Origin: Plantago major
Taxonomy: Eukaryota; Streptophyta; Magnoliopsida; Lamiales; Plantaginaceae
Direction: 5' to 3'
NCBI GenBank assembly: GCA_026545765.1
Contig: CM048841.1
Span: 91,527,419-91,591,418 of the forward strand
DNA length: 64,000 nucleotides
Below the pieces are notes generated by a model. It ran no database searches, was not told the origin of the DNA, and was given only the letters and a program-made list of their open reading frames with translations. Positions 11,188 to 24,200 of this stretch are shown piece after piece. Position numbers and translations under genes: made by a program. The stretch's first letter is position 1, and every line of letters begins with the position of its first letter.

Positions 11188-13386
11188 TGTAACGACCCGG
11201 AAATTCAAGTGGCGTTTTACCGCGTTCTAACACGAACTTCTTAAAGCGTGCGGTTTAGCCTTCTCCAAATTCTCGAACCAAACCACACAAATTCCCTACA
11301 CTAATTACCCATTTAATCTCATTTATCCTTGACTTAAACTCATTTCATTGATTACCCATAAGTTACATAAACTTGAAGGGTCACAATTGTTATTGATCAA
11401 ATATATGCTAGCATTGGTACGGCAGATTATGGCAAGGAATTCATTGCCTCTCATTCCTATCTCATCAACTTTCTCCTCTCTTCAACTTTGCACCATTTCT
11501 CCCAATACAGTAACATTTCTTTCACCTATCATTCATCACATCTATTATCATTCCTTCTTCATTTGTTCACTTCAACTTGGTATTAGCCAAGCACAAACCA
11601 TATATATATCATCTCCATCTATTTAATCTTCCTAACCAAGAATGCTAGTAAAGTAAGGAAGCATTGAGGAACGAAGGACGGAGCAAGTATCACTTTAGGA
11701 TGGTGATTTACAATTCGTATTTCATATGTGGTTGATTTTGCAACTAGCTAGAAGGCTTTTTACGAGGCAAGTTCCCCTAGGACTTGCATACACACATATA
11801 TGTATGATCTTACGTGGTTGATTGTTATTTATGCTTTGATATGAAATTGATGCAAGTTTCCCTAGTGAGCATTCACATTCATGTGTTAATTGTTAAAATT
11901 ATATCTTATATATGCAAGTTTATTTAGGATTTGTGCACGGTTGTTTTCATGTTTCATATTATATGATGATTAAATGTTATCAATTATGCTATCAATTGAG
12001 ATGATGTAAGTTCTCCATAAGTTCTGTGCTTTTTATTGCGTTGTAATACGGCTAAGATATGCGTTTTATATTTGGGTGTGGCTATCATGTGATGATTGGT
12101 CATGTTGATGTGCGTTTTATATATTAAGATTGTATGCTTGATGTTTTAATGGGATACGGCCAAGATAGGAAGTTATATATATTTACAGCTTAATGGATGT
12201 TTAGAGAAGAAAGGGCGAGGTATCAGGTTTAACAGTGCATGTTTGAAATTGATATGGTCTATAGTCTTTAGTAATGGAAAAGAATCATCTTGCTTATATT
12301 CTTAGGTTGGCAGGTAACGTCTTCCACTATGTACTGTTCTAATTGGTTTATTAGTAGCTAATTGTGCATGTAATTAACATTAGTGTTTCCCTGAGTCAGT
12401 AGCATGATGTTGTATCTAGTTTATGTTAAAGATTACTAACTAATTTGATTGGCATGGTTACTTGATCTTCTATACTTGTTGCTTGCTGCTAATCATTATT
12501 TGGAATATTATGAATTGATATATGCGATGTTTACGCACACGTTAGTTCATCCATTCATGAGTTTAGAGTTTAGAAGCATGCATTCACTTTAATAAGATGT
12601 TAAGGTTTAAAGTAAAGTAAGCTTCAAGGTTTAAAGATAAGTAAAGGGCTCGTAGGGAAATATCCTGGTATTTGTGGCGCAGTTATGTTCATGTTCAGCG
12701 GATAGGGACCAAGGTCCTGAGGCCGTCAGTTTATATTTATTCAACGGATAGGGCCACGAAAGTGACCTGAGGCCGGCAGATAGCCACCATGGGTCAGGAT
12801 AGGAACCTACGATGCCAAGTGAGCTCGCGATCATGTTAAGTTTTCAAGAAAGTTTCAAGAAATGTTTCAAGTTAAAGTTCAAGTTAAGATTTTTCAAGAA
12901 GAACAAGTTCAAGTGTTAAGTGTCAGGTCAAGTCAGGTCATTGGGTCGCATTGCATTAAGCAAGATTAAAAGTTTTAAAAGACATGAAGATAGAACCTTA
13001 GGTCATGGCACGTGCATGGAGCTTGTTCAGCCAGTGGTCACGGCTGACCCCTTTCTAAATATCAATTTTAGGTATGAAGCTGATCGGAGTGGCGAGCGTT
13101 GCCGGAGCAGTGATCACTACCAGAAGCATCTTTACTATTTTCAGTTTTAACGATTTTCAAGACCATGTATTATTGCAAGATTTTACAATTTTATAGTTCC
13201 GCTGCATTTTCTGACTAGTTCACGAATTATATTTAAGAATTTTCATGTCTGTCAAGTATAAGGACGCACAAGGCGTCGAACTATGTTTTAAATTTTCAAA
13301 AGTCAAGTTCATTGAATTTTAAAGCTCACGAACTAGCGCGAGTTGTATTTTCCTTAAATCGTTTTTATAAAATTCGGGGCGATACA
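11188..13386 (+). repeat. 3' LTR, 2.2 kb, of second LTR element
   Basis: It starts TGTAACGACCCGG after a polypurine tract and ends GCGATACA. TG...CA ends and TGTAACGACCC are common in plant Ty3/gypsy chromovirus-like LTRs. The last 180 bp match the 5' LTR remnant. Inside, 12,695 to 12,782 holds two copies of a GGATAGGG...CCTGAGGCC unit. A diverged minus-strand copy of the same LTR lies at 40,031 to 43,192. Short ORFs inside it have no coding look. Confidence 0.85.
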
Positions 13387-16218
13387 TCATCTATCTAAGA
13401 TTTACTCCAAAAAATTAATGACTTGGGATGAATTTTTGGCACTATAATGTACCCGATATTGTTCCACACCTGCAAAATGTTCCAACGGATCTTTTATTGG
13501 GTATTTTAGAATAAGTGTTAAACTGTGGTTTTTTTCTTTTTCCCATTTTTATAGGTAACAATTGGAAAATACTTGCCAGGTTGGGGCTTTTTCAAAAATT
13601 AAATAAAAGTTTAAAGTAGATTGGGCCAAGTATAAGAACACAAGTCTAGAGCCCAATTGATCAATCTCAATATTTGGGTTCCTCACAAGCCGGTACCTCT
13701 CTCAAAATTTTAATTTAAATAGACACCTCTGAGTTGCAAAATTATATTAACTTAGGATTTACTGAGTTACAACATTATATTAATTCCAAGTTGTAACATT
13801 ATATTAATTCATATTGGATATTTTTTATGTCAAATGGTCTTTGGCACCAACTCATATTGTTTCGACAAGGAAAATATATATATACTATGATAGCACAAAT
13901 ATCAATGTAAGAGTAACTTCAATCATTTATGGCAATTATGACTTTTGTTTACATGTTAATAGTATAAAATGAAAATTGTTCAAACATTAGGATAATACGT
14001 TCATCCATCCATCCATATATTATGTAAAGCACAAGGATTTAAACCCCATCAGATTTATTCGGTCCTACGTAAAATTTTGTGGAATTAGTTGTATTTTAGC
14101 CATTATATATTTCACAGTTATTTTTGTATGTTGATTACATATATAGTTTTTATTAAATCTTATATAACTTTATATACAAAAGTCTGAAAATTAATTTGAA
14201 CATATATTTGAATTCTTCGTGGCAAGACGAATCCATAGACACCAATCTTTAATACTATTATTAATTATATAATCATTTTATACATTAAATAAAATATAAA
14301 TTTATTAAATAAGATACAATTAAATAATGAAAATTTTAAAATAGAGTATTTATTAGGTTAGGTAGATTTGCATTTCGATTAATTTATTTTATCTTTCCAT
14401 TTCTATTTATTTTTAAACGTAAATTTTATGGAATTAGTTGCATTTTAAATCAGTATATCTTTCACTAATAATTTTTTTTATATATTGGCTGCATTATATA
14501 GTTTTTATTAAATCTCATATAAATTTATATAAAAAATCCCGAAAAATTTATCGTGTCAAGACGAATTCATCTAAAACTTTTCGACCTTATGACTCGCATG
14601 TTTTCATAAAGGCCGTTGATACTGCCAGAGCAGTATTTATGCTGCCAAAGCACTTGATTTAATTTATCAATTAGAGTATTATTTTATTAATTTTGTTAAT
14701 TATTGAATAAAATATTTGGAAAAGGCAAGTGTATCTTCAGTAACGTGATGAGAGGAAAGATCCACAAATTTTATCAATCTCATCAACACTCACATTTTCT
14801 TCCAAATCAATGACTAACAATTGTATTTCTGCTCTCCCGTGACAGAACATGGTTGTGGTTGTAGGTGTATACAGTAAGAGAAGAAATCCACCTTGAATTT
14901 ACCGAATCGGATCAATCTCTACATGACTACACTCTGTTCTGAAAAAGATTTTCATTGAACAGAGAATCATCCGAGTGTATTCCTGCGCTCCTCTTTTCGT
15001 TTGTTAATATAGATATGGTAGCTCTAGAATCTAGATCCTCTACCAGGAATGGATGAAGCTTCATGGCCGAAATAATAGAAACCAAAAATATCTTCTAACA
15101 ACCCTCTAATTAATCAACCCTTAAGCCGAAGTCACGGTAACCAAAATCAAATCCCCTTTACGAAAACTCAGATGAACCAGAATAAATTATCTTTTCTTGG
15201 TCTTCCCCTTCAGGTCCCTACCGACAACTGGTGGAAACATAATTATGAAATTAAATTTAAGTGCTCTGGCGGCATCAATGGCCTTTCATATATAAAGTCG
15301 GCTACGCATATTCTTCTTGAGTTGTTACTTTTTTTATTTGATATGGATCAAGATAAATTTGATGTTAATTTCTATTTTTTGACAATAGGCTCCATCAGAT
15401 GGGGTTGGAGTGGTTGTAAAATATTATTTGACTTTAATACGAGAGAAACACACTTTATTTGTGATTCTTAATAGGCAGAGGTTTATGCGGAAAAATGTCA
15501 AGTCAAAGTTTACACTGCACGACTTGGATAAGGAAGACTAACCTTGAGCACGTGTTTGTTTTCCACCATCACGTAAATTAGCTGAGTTAGTGTTATCATT
15601 GACGAAATGTGGCTAAAGTACCTAGCGACTTAGTAGTAAATAAAATACAGGTGAGTAAGTTGATGATGTATACGAGCTTTGATTATAATTTAAATGTTTA
15701 TAGAGATCTCTAAGGTTTAACTTATATTCCGGTTTTATGCTCATTGTTCATGAAGCTTAATTATATTTTATACCTTCAGTTTGTATGGTTTACTGTTGAA
15801 TATGAATTTTCTTAATGGGCATGGATCCAGTTAAGAGGACCTTTGGCTCTATGCTTGATATAGTACCTTCAACTAATCTTCTAAGAATGTTATATGAATC
15901 GTGTACTAGACGTGCTCTTTCAGTTCCAGAAGATGGAAGAGATACATGTGAGCTAATTGGGGTGTGTTGATCTTTACATGTCTATCAACAACATTTTACA
16001 TGTGAAGACTTTCAATTTTATTTTCTTTATGTATAAGATTCAATCGGTAGGATGAGGTATAAGGGTTCTCTTCTCTACGGTCTCTGGCTGGAAGGACTGA
16101 TTCTTTCCAACCCGAATTCAATTCCGTTCGAAAATGATGTTCAGGTCTGGTCTGGCATATACTCGAACCCGTTCCATACTTTTGCTACAAGACCCGACCG
16201 CAACATGGGGGTCTGCAT

Positions 16219-16510
16219 ATACTCTCTAGGCAGGGAAACTCTCTTCGATATTCTCTCTACTTTCTTGATCCATAACGGACCTGGGGGGATATGATACTCT
16301 CTAAATGGGAAACTCTCTTCGATCTTCTCTCTACTTTCTTGATCTACATAACGACCGGGAGAATACTCAGAGGCGGGAAATTATCTTCGATTTTCTCTGT
16401 ACTTACTTGATCTCCATGACGGACCGGGCCGGGAGGGGGGGTATGACCAGATACTCTCTAGGCGGGGAAACACTCTTCTATCTTCTCTCTACTTTCTTCA
16501 TCCATAACTG
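16219..16510. repeat. Minisatellite-like array, four imperfect units of 70 to 90 bp
   Basis: Units start at about 16,219, 16,294, 16,363 and 16,451. Each begins ATACTCTCTA or a variant, followed by GGGAAACTCTCTTCGAT, TTCTCTCTACTTTCTTGATC and a CATAACGGAC-like segment. The spacing is uneven and the units are diverged. Confidence 0.75.
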
Positions 16511-16514
16511 GTGG

Positions 16515-16650
16515 TTGTGGAAAAAATAACCGTACCATGTGAAATTATGTTTGTAGAACAACAATTTTTGTGTCATTGGTGGGATGACGCATACTACCGC
16601 GGGGTTGGAAAAACAACCGTAACATATGAAATTATGTTTGTAGAATTTTT
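16515..16650. repeat. Two-unit tandem repeat (about 90 bp)
   Basis: The segment AACCGTACCATGTGAAATT...GTTTGTAGAA near 16,528 recurs with few changes near 16,614, right after the 16.2 kb array. The second copy runs into a poly-T stretch. Confidence 0.7.
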
Positions 16651-17558
16651 TTTTTTTTTTGTGTGTGGTGGGTGACCATATCATCTGCATGAGTTGTTTA
16701 ACAACCATTGATTGTGTTTATATCTTTTGTATTTTATTTGATTGCGTTTGAGGATAAATTTCTTCTTTTAAAACATGTTCTTAATTAATGCAATTAGATG
16801 CAGTGACCTATTTTTACATTTTCTATATTTAACATAAATAAACACTCAATGATATAATATTGGATGAAGAAGGACTACCGACCGATACCACGATCAACGT
16901 TGTTCACACAAATTTGACTATCTTATTTTCCCGATTAATTTATTTTATCATCTCCTTTCTATTTATTGTTAAAAGTAAAGATGCCACGGGTTAGTATTAG
17001 TAGGATCATTAATTGAAATGGTATTATCATCAGTCTAGTTTTACACTCTATTTACTGATAATCGCTAATTTTCGATTTTTATTTATAAACCGACTCGAGC
17101 GGCATAATCCACCTCCGAAACATACGCCTAAATTTGTATTATCACGTCAACCTCGATAGGCCTGACCAAGCTACCATGGAAAGCCATCACTAAACGTTGA
17201 GGACTCCTTTGGAATTACATTAATCTGGATTGACCCTGGACTCCTTGTCCTTGAAATATCTCTCGTCTTGTTCTCAATCCAAATTCTATACAACTGTGCC
17301 TGCGGCTGACCATAATAATACAAATACGACCATCATAGGTGATAGGACACCGATGGCCTAAATCTGATTATGTTTTATAAATTTTATCTTAGAGAAAGAA
17401 AAACAGATGTTAGAATGTGATTGGGAGTGTTCGACATCAAAGAGGAGCCATCAACCTCTTTTGTGGTCATGTTTTAACTTTTTGCAGTCAACAAATCTTA
17501 ATTTTGACTATTAATTCTATATTAAATCGTAAAATGTAAAATGTTCAATTAATTTATA

Positions 17559-17804
17559 CTCCCTCCGTCACATTTTCATCTTCCCGCATTTTATTTTAGT
17601 CCGTCTCAACTTGATCTTCCCATCCCTTAAATGGAAAATCTATCTTCTACTTTATACACCATCTCTCCTACTTTATTCAATATTTGTTATGATTTATTCA
17701 ATCTATTTCCTACTTTATCACCATATCTCCTACTTTATTCAATTTTCTCTTAAAACTTGTGTCCGGGTCCACAGGAAGATGAAACCGAAATGGAGTGGAG
17801 TGAG
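17559..17804. mobile_element. Stowaway-like MITE (Tc1/mariner), diverged
   Basis: It is 246 bp long, flanked by TA on both sides. The left end CTCCCTCCGTCAC and the CATCTTCC block 15 to 20 bp in mirror the right end (reverse complement CTCACTCCACTCC, then CATCTTCC). CTCCCTCCGT is the hallmark Stowaway terminus. There is no coding capacity, as expected for a MITE. Confidence 0.7.
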
Positions 17805-18280
17805 TATAATAAAAATTAAAACCCCACAAACCACATTTATTCTTACTTTATTATCTACATATCATACATCTTTTTTATCTCAACTACACTACTCATTAAA
17901 CAATTTATGTGATGGCCAAGATGGCGATGATGAGCGTCGGAAATGAAGAGACAAGAAATGGCGATTTCTTTTGGGAATTGCCTCTTGGTCATGTTTTGTC
18001 ATATGTGACTAATGATGTAGTTTAAGACTTTTGACTATCTTTATTTACCAAAAAAAAAAAAAACTCTATTATTATTTATTCGTATTTCTTAAAACATCCA
18101 ACAAATGGTGTGTCCAATTCAGTGGGACGAAGGGTTCCCTTAATAACACTATTTGTCATTAACTTCCAGCACCATTTTTATACGGCTTCGACTCTTAATA
18201 ACTGGACCAGTTGCCGAGAGGTTTTGGAAGGTTTATATGATGCCGGTCTAGTCCCCAATGTAATCACAAAATACGTGGTA

Positions 18281-18552
18281 CTCCCTCCGTCCCGCTAATC
18301 TAGTATAGTATTCCTTTTATGGTCGTCCCGTTAATCTAATTCAGTTCCAAAAATAGTTAAAAGGTACCCAATAAATACATCCATTAACTCCATTATCTCA
18401 TACTTTTTTTCATTCTTTATTATTTTTCCCTCTTATCTCTTATACTTTATCAATTTTTTATCATTTATCTCACCAACAATAAACATAAATAATTAACTTT
18501 CTTAAAAAAAACGTCGAAAATAAAGTGGACTAGAATCCCGGGATGGAGGAAG
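18281..18552. mobile_element. Stowaway-like MITE (Tc1/mariner)
   Basis: It is 272 bp with TA target duplications at 18,279-18,280 and 18,553-18,554. The left end is CTCCCTCCGTCCCGCTAATC; the right end, reverse complemented, is CTTCCTCCATCCCGGGATTC. The ends match the Stowaway consensus better than the copy at 17,559. Confidence 0.85.
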
Positions 18553-21252
18553 TAGTGGATCCCTGCCTCCCTAGGAGTATTAGCCTAGTAGGTAGGGAAA
18601 AGGCAAGGAAACGGAGTTGACCGGGAACCAAAGTTCAGGTTTCAACATCAACATGTTATTTAGGCAATCTGTCCCTGACTGCCTCTGCAGTCCCATAAAC
18701 TCAACATCAAGATATCAAAATATCCAATTTAATACTCGACGCGGATATTAGGTATGCCAACTTCATTCTACCTTTTTCTCAACTAATCTCTTTTCTTACT
18801 GCATTGTAATCTTCATACACTTGTAATAATCTTCTTGCATATTGTTGTTATTAATAATAATCAGTCTTCTTCTTTTCATTTCTTCAAATGGATTTTGTGT
18901 TATTCAAAGCATACTCCATCTGTCCCATAACAGTTATTTAGTTTTGTTTTAGATTGAAATTTGACATCGAATTAATTTCAAAGTGTAATTGAAAAAAAAA
19001 ATCAATTCAATTATATCATGAAAAAAAGATTATTGTAAGTTTGTCAACACCTTATAAGTTTACTTATAAGTCAATGTCACTTTATCTGGCCAAATAATGT
19101 GATTTAACTAAAATAAGTTTGGTTGGTTAACGTCCACCTTATTTTTCCAATCAATTTACAAGGTAGCTAATCATGGTCACATTATTAGTCTTTTTCTTCT
19201 TCTTCAGATGAAATATCAGCTAACTTATGAGTCAATTTTTCAAACACGTTGATTCAAATCAGTTACCTTATAAGTCTTAAATTAACTATCTTATTAGTTT
19301 TCTTATCAACTTCTAGTAACTTTATCAAACTGACAGTCACTTACACATCTTATTGGTTTTATGTCACCTTATCAGCTATTTTTGTCAAACACATCTTAAA
19401 ACTCAATTGTTGAATTGTATTTTTGTAAGTTGTAACTCAATGTAATCAGTATAGTGACAGTGTTATGTTTAATGCATATATCAATTGAGTTGGAGTAAAA
19501 TCAACTTCAACCAAACACTTGGTTCTTGTCTATGCTTTTTTCCTCTATTTTATACTCCTTTTAGTTGAATTGAGCATGCCTAGTCAAAACAAAATCATTC
19601 TATATTTTATTCTCAGCATGATCCTCGAGCTAAATTATCAAAATTTGAGATTTTGTCTAGTATATAATTTAATTAAAATTAAATTTGAAACGGTGATTAA
19701 GTTTTAACGGAAATAACTAAATGAACGTTAAATTTTCCATTCTAAAGTAGTTAAATATAATAAGATTATTCGTGAAAATAGTTAAATGAACCACTGATCT
19801 ATATGGTGTATAATAGTTTACACCAAATCACACAGTGATTTAACGATAAGTAATAACATAACACCAGATCAGATGGTGGATGGACGAGCAAAATAACACC
19901 ACGTGTAGAACTTCTATTACTTCGATTATACGTGAAAAAACGACACATGATGTGATTGACATACTTACACTCTCATCATTTTGAATTCCATTTCAGTCAT
20001 GTAAACATCATGTAAACATGTAAGCATGTTTACCAACTAAAATAAACTTTTCACACATGGCCGGAATTATGGGTCATGGGTGCATGCGGAATTTTTTTTA
20101 GCATTTTGTAGGATCCAGATGTCTATAATACCATTTTCACACTGCTAAATTTCATTTCTAATTCCGTCCTACTTAACAAAATGTCTACTTATGATGCTTC
20201 TAACAGTGCGATTCAATTCACCTATTTATTGGAGGTCGGAATTAAAACTTCAATCACTATTTCTAAACAAATCTGATCCCAAATAATCGTAACAATTATT
20301 ACTTGTCCTACACCATAATCGGACAAATATTTTCACATGAAATCAAAATTTAGATCGAACACGACCAATCTGGTTATTTTTGGCAAATGATAATACAGCT
20401 AAGAGAATTTTGTATCTTTGCCCAGAAACATCAAGGTATGAACTTTGTTGACGTAGTAAGGGAAAAATCAACAAAAGAGTTAAAAATGGCGAAATTTTGG
20501 AACAACATCAGCAGAACCGAATATTTCGGGTCAAAGTCCAAAATCCAAACCATAATTATAATTAATTTATTAAGTTTCAAAGATTAAGCATCCGAGATAC
20601 CGTACCGGTCCATTTTATCACAAATATTACTATTTATTTATTAATCAAAACATTGTACTCAAATGCATTTTTTATTTTAAAAAAAATCAATATTAACAAA
20701 ATATACGTTTTTATTAACAACTTTAATGACTTTACACAAAGTTCCAAGATAATTTATCTATATATCGATTTATAATATAAAAAATCATTCATGTTATTAA
20801 GCAAAACGTTTATATTGTTAACAAAATATATTTTTTGTGATATGAAAGAACATAATTTAAGAACATAGACATTTTATTAATAACATTAATTGTTTTTACT
20901 ACATAAATCCAAGTATACCGTCTCTCATGCAACTTACTTCTAAATTTTTTAACAATATAGTCCCGATCGCTAAATAATGGATTTATGATTACGCTGTACC
21001 TATCAAATCGGAAAAGCAAAATCAAATTAATAATTCCTCCTTCTTCTTCATTCAAATCTTCTTTCTTCTTCAGTCGTATTCTTCTAGTTCTAATAATCTC
21101 ATTTCGTCACCTTGCTAAAAAATACAGTCACACACTCATCTAAATTGTCATTTTTTGCTTCATATCTGAAGCAATCACAAACTCTCTCTCTCTCTCTCTA
21201 TCCATCTCATATCCTCCGAAACGTCGCCGTTGAGCTCAATTATAAGCTAGCT

Positions 21253-24200
21253 ATGCTGCCAATCCAGCAGTACGACGATCAGACTCCGATCGAAGTACGG
21301 GCTATGGAGGCACTAGGCCAGGGTTTCGACCTAGCTAGTGATTTTAGGATCAAGTTTGTGAAGAAGAGTCCGGTCGAGGGTAGATTGGTCATTCTAGACG
21401 AAGATCGCAAGCGAGACGTCGCCGTTCCGGGAGGTGCGAGCATTAGTGGCGTTCCGGAGAGTATTCGCGTCGATAAGGGCGAGCACATACGCTTCAAATC
21501 CGATGTTCTCCAATTCAATCAGGTTTACTTTCTACTTCTATTGTTTTTCGTCGTTTTCTAATTTATTACTGCGTGGAAATTGATTTGTACAGTTTGGAAA
21601 TGTGTTTGTTATGCTCAAGTGATTTTTGGAGTGTTTGGTGAGCTATTTAGGAAGGAAGCTGGGGATAGGAGTAGTTTACTTGTGGCAATTGAAACTATAT
21701 AGATACTGAATTGGGTTCATTTATGCTCGGATAAACTCGGTCGTGTAGTCGCCGGAAGTAAATTGAACCTCAATTTATGCTCCGATACACTCAATCGTGT
21801 ATTTGTTGCAAGTGAATTGAACGTCGATCGTGTATTTGTTGGAAGTGAATTGAACCTCAACTCCTTAAGTGTTTGGACTGAACCTAGCTGTTTAGAAATG
21901 TTGTTTTAGTGCTGTCAGGTCAGATTGCAAATAGTAGATAATAGATATGTCCTGATGCAATTTGGTGCTTTACAATGTGTCTGTGTGTTGATATTCTAAG
22001 ATTAAAGTGGACAAAAGATGTTCAAGAGAGCTATACTCTTGACAGCAAGGCTTGAGATTACGTATGACAAGTGAACAAGAAAGTTTGTGCATACATATTT
22101 CTGAAGTATGTGATTGCTTTTGCATGAGGGTTTTGAACTGGTTATGGCGTATGTGTACTTTGGGAAGTAAAGTAAAACCAGTGTCCATCCGCAAGCCTTG
22201 TAAATTCTTCATCAAGATTCTTCTATAAATGTGCTGCCTAAACTTCAAGGGAAGTATCCGAAAAGATTATAGAATGCCAAGTTTTATGCTAATTTGGCAA
22301 TTCTAGCTGCTTTTCCTGAGCCTTCCCCCCTGACCTGGGTTCGATGACCATAAGCCTGCAGACTTGTTTTCAATTGAATCTGTTCAAGAGATTCTATAAT
22401 CATGTTCATGTACTCATTGCCGAACACTTCATACAATTGGCAACAATTTAACAAGCACTGTTCTTCAATCAGATTATAGGATAGTGGTCTTACGGTTGAA
22501 TTCTAAGGAATCTAGTATGCAAAGTCAGCCAATAGCTAGGGCCTAGGAGGGACCTTGTGCGTGGATTGATGGAAACATAACATTTGTTTCGCATCATCTT
22601 TGTGTTCTTACAGTTACTACATAATTTCACTGGAAGCATCTACTTGTATTGTTTTTATCTTCTGGTCTATCATTGATTCATTTCATGACCAGAAGGAAAT
22701 CCTCCATCAGAAGAGATCATATAGTTCTTTGTTCTTCTGGCTTAGTGCTTGATTTCACTAGAGCAGGGTATAATTTTGTTTTTAAGTTCTGATTGATCTT
22801 CCTGGCCAATAGGAAAACTTCCATAAGAAGACCTTGTATGGTACTTTGCTCTTCTTGTTAGAGGTGTTCATGTCTTTTTTGCTAATAAATCCAAAATATT
22901 ATGGCAGATGTCAGAGCTGCTAAACCAGAAATCATCCACGCAAGGAAAAATTCCTTCAGGGTATCTTAATTCTATTTTTGATCTGACTGGATCCTGGTTA
23001 AATGATGCTGCGGATGCCAAATATCTAGCTTTTGATGGCTATTTCATATCGCTCTACCACTTACACCTCACTGCATCACCATTGGTACTTCATGACTATG
23101 TCAAGAAGTCTGTTCCATCACGCTGGGACCCAGCATTATTGTCCAGGTAATTTCAAAGTCAAATTTATTTTATCTGTTCTTCTCGTACATGAATCAGAGC
23201 GATATACATTTTACTGATGCAAGAAATGCATTGATTAAGCAACTAGATTTTGGATGTTTGGAATGACATTGAAAATTTGATTTGCCCAAAAGTTTCCCCA
23301 GCTATGAAGATGTATTGTATGGTAGTTCTATTTGAATTTTCCTGTCTAAAGCTGTATAAAGATGTTTAGAAATTTAGTAGTATATTTTACCAAGTGAAGT
23401 TAATCATGTTACTACTTTCTCATGGAAAAACATCGAATATTTTTGTACTAGTCAATTGTGCCCTTCTCTTTCCTACTCTATACAATACGGCAATTGCTGT
23501 CTTGTTTAGTTGCTTGGCTGAAAAGGAGCATTATCCAGGGACCCTTGGAAATTTGTAAAAGCTGGTGCCTCTCAATACAGTACATGTCTATACTAAGTGG
23601 TTGTTTTGCTGCATGCGATGTGCCCAAAGATCTAAATTCTGATTCATAATGGTTAACTCTGAGTGAACATGTAAAAAGGCCACTGGTTCCTTTATAGGCC
23701 CTAAATTTAAATTTTTCTGATTTACTATTTTCCCATTCTATAAGCTCTAATGCACCCATGAATATGGAGGAACGAGAATACCACATTCGCCTTGAGAACT
23801 ACTACAATCTTCTAACTGACCAACTGTATAGTTAGCTATCTGCCTTTTGAGCTCTCAACTTGCCTTGAGAACTAATGCAATCTGTCTGCAATTACTTTTA
23901 TGTGCCAATGCTAATTATTTTTTATTGGCCAGATTTATCCAAACTTACGGAACACATATAGTTGTGGGAGTGGCAGTTGGAGGCCAGGATGTAATTTGCG
24001 TCAAACAGAGGCCTTCCTCCCCAATCCCTCCAGCTGAACTCAAGGGATATTTGGAGGAACTTGGAGATTGCCTGTTCTCTGATACAAATAGTCCTATACT
24101 AGAGAGAAAGATGAGAGATAGTACTAAGAAGGTATACTTCCACAGAGATTATATGTCTGATTATGTGTATGAGCATCTCTTGGAATCTCCTGGTGTAATT

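Larger units (their letters stand above)
13387..21252. other. AT-rich intergenic region without recognisable genes
   Basis: About 7.9 kb of AT-rich DNA. The longest ORFs (for example 15,172 to 15,471) lack recognisable motifs. A short stretch at 15,822 to 15,965 reads openly on the plus strand and might be an old gene fragment, but I cannot identify it. Two MITEs and two tandem arrays are listed separately. A (CT)n run at about 21,183 to 21,200 lies just upstream of the MACPF gene, as is common in plant promoters and 5' UTRs. Confidence 0.6.

Noticed and set aside
15172-15471. 99-codon ORF in the intergenic region
   Set aside because: No recognisable motif, AT-driven composition and no splice context.
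18914-19700. Possible third Stowaway element (CTCCATCTGTCCCATAA)
   Set aside because: Only a left end is seen; no matching right end could be found.
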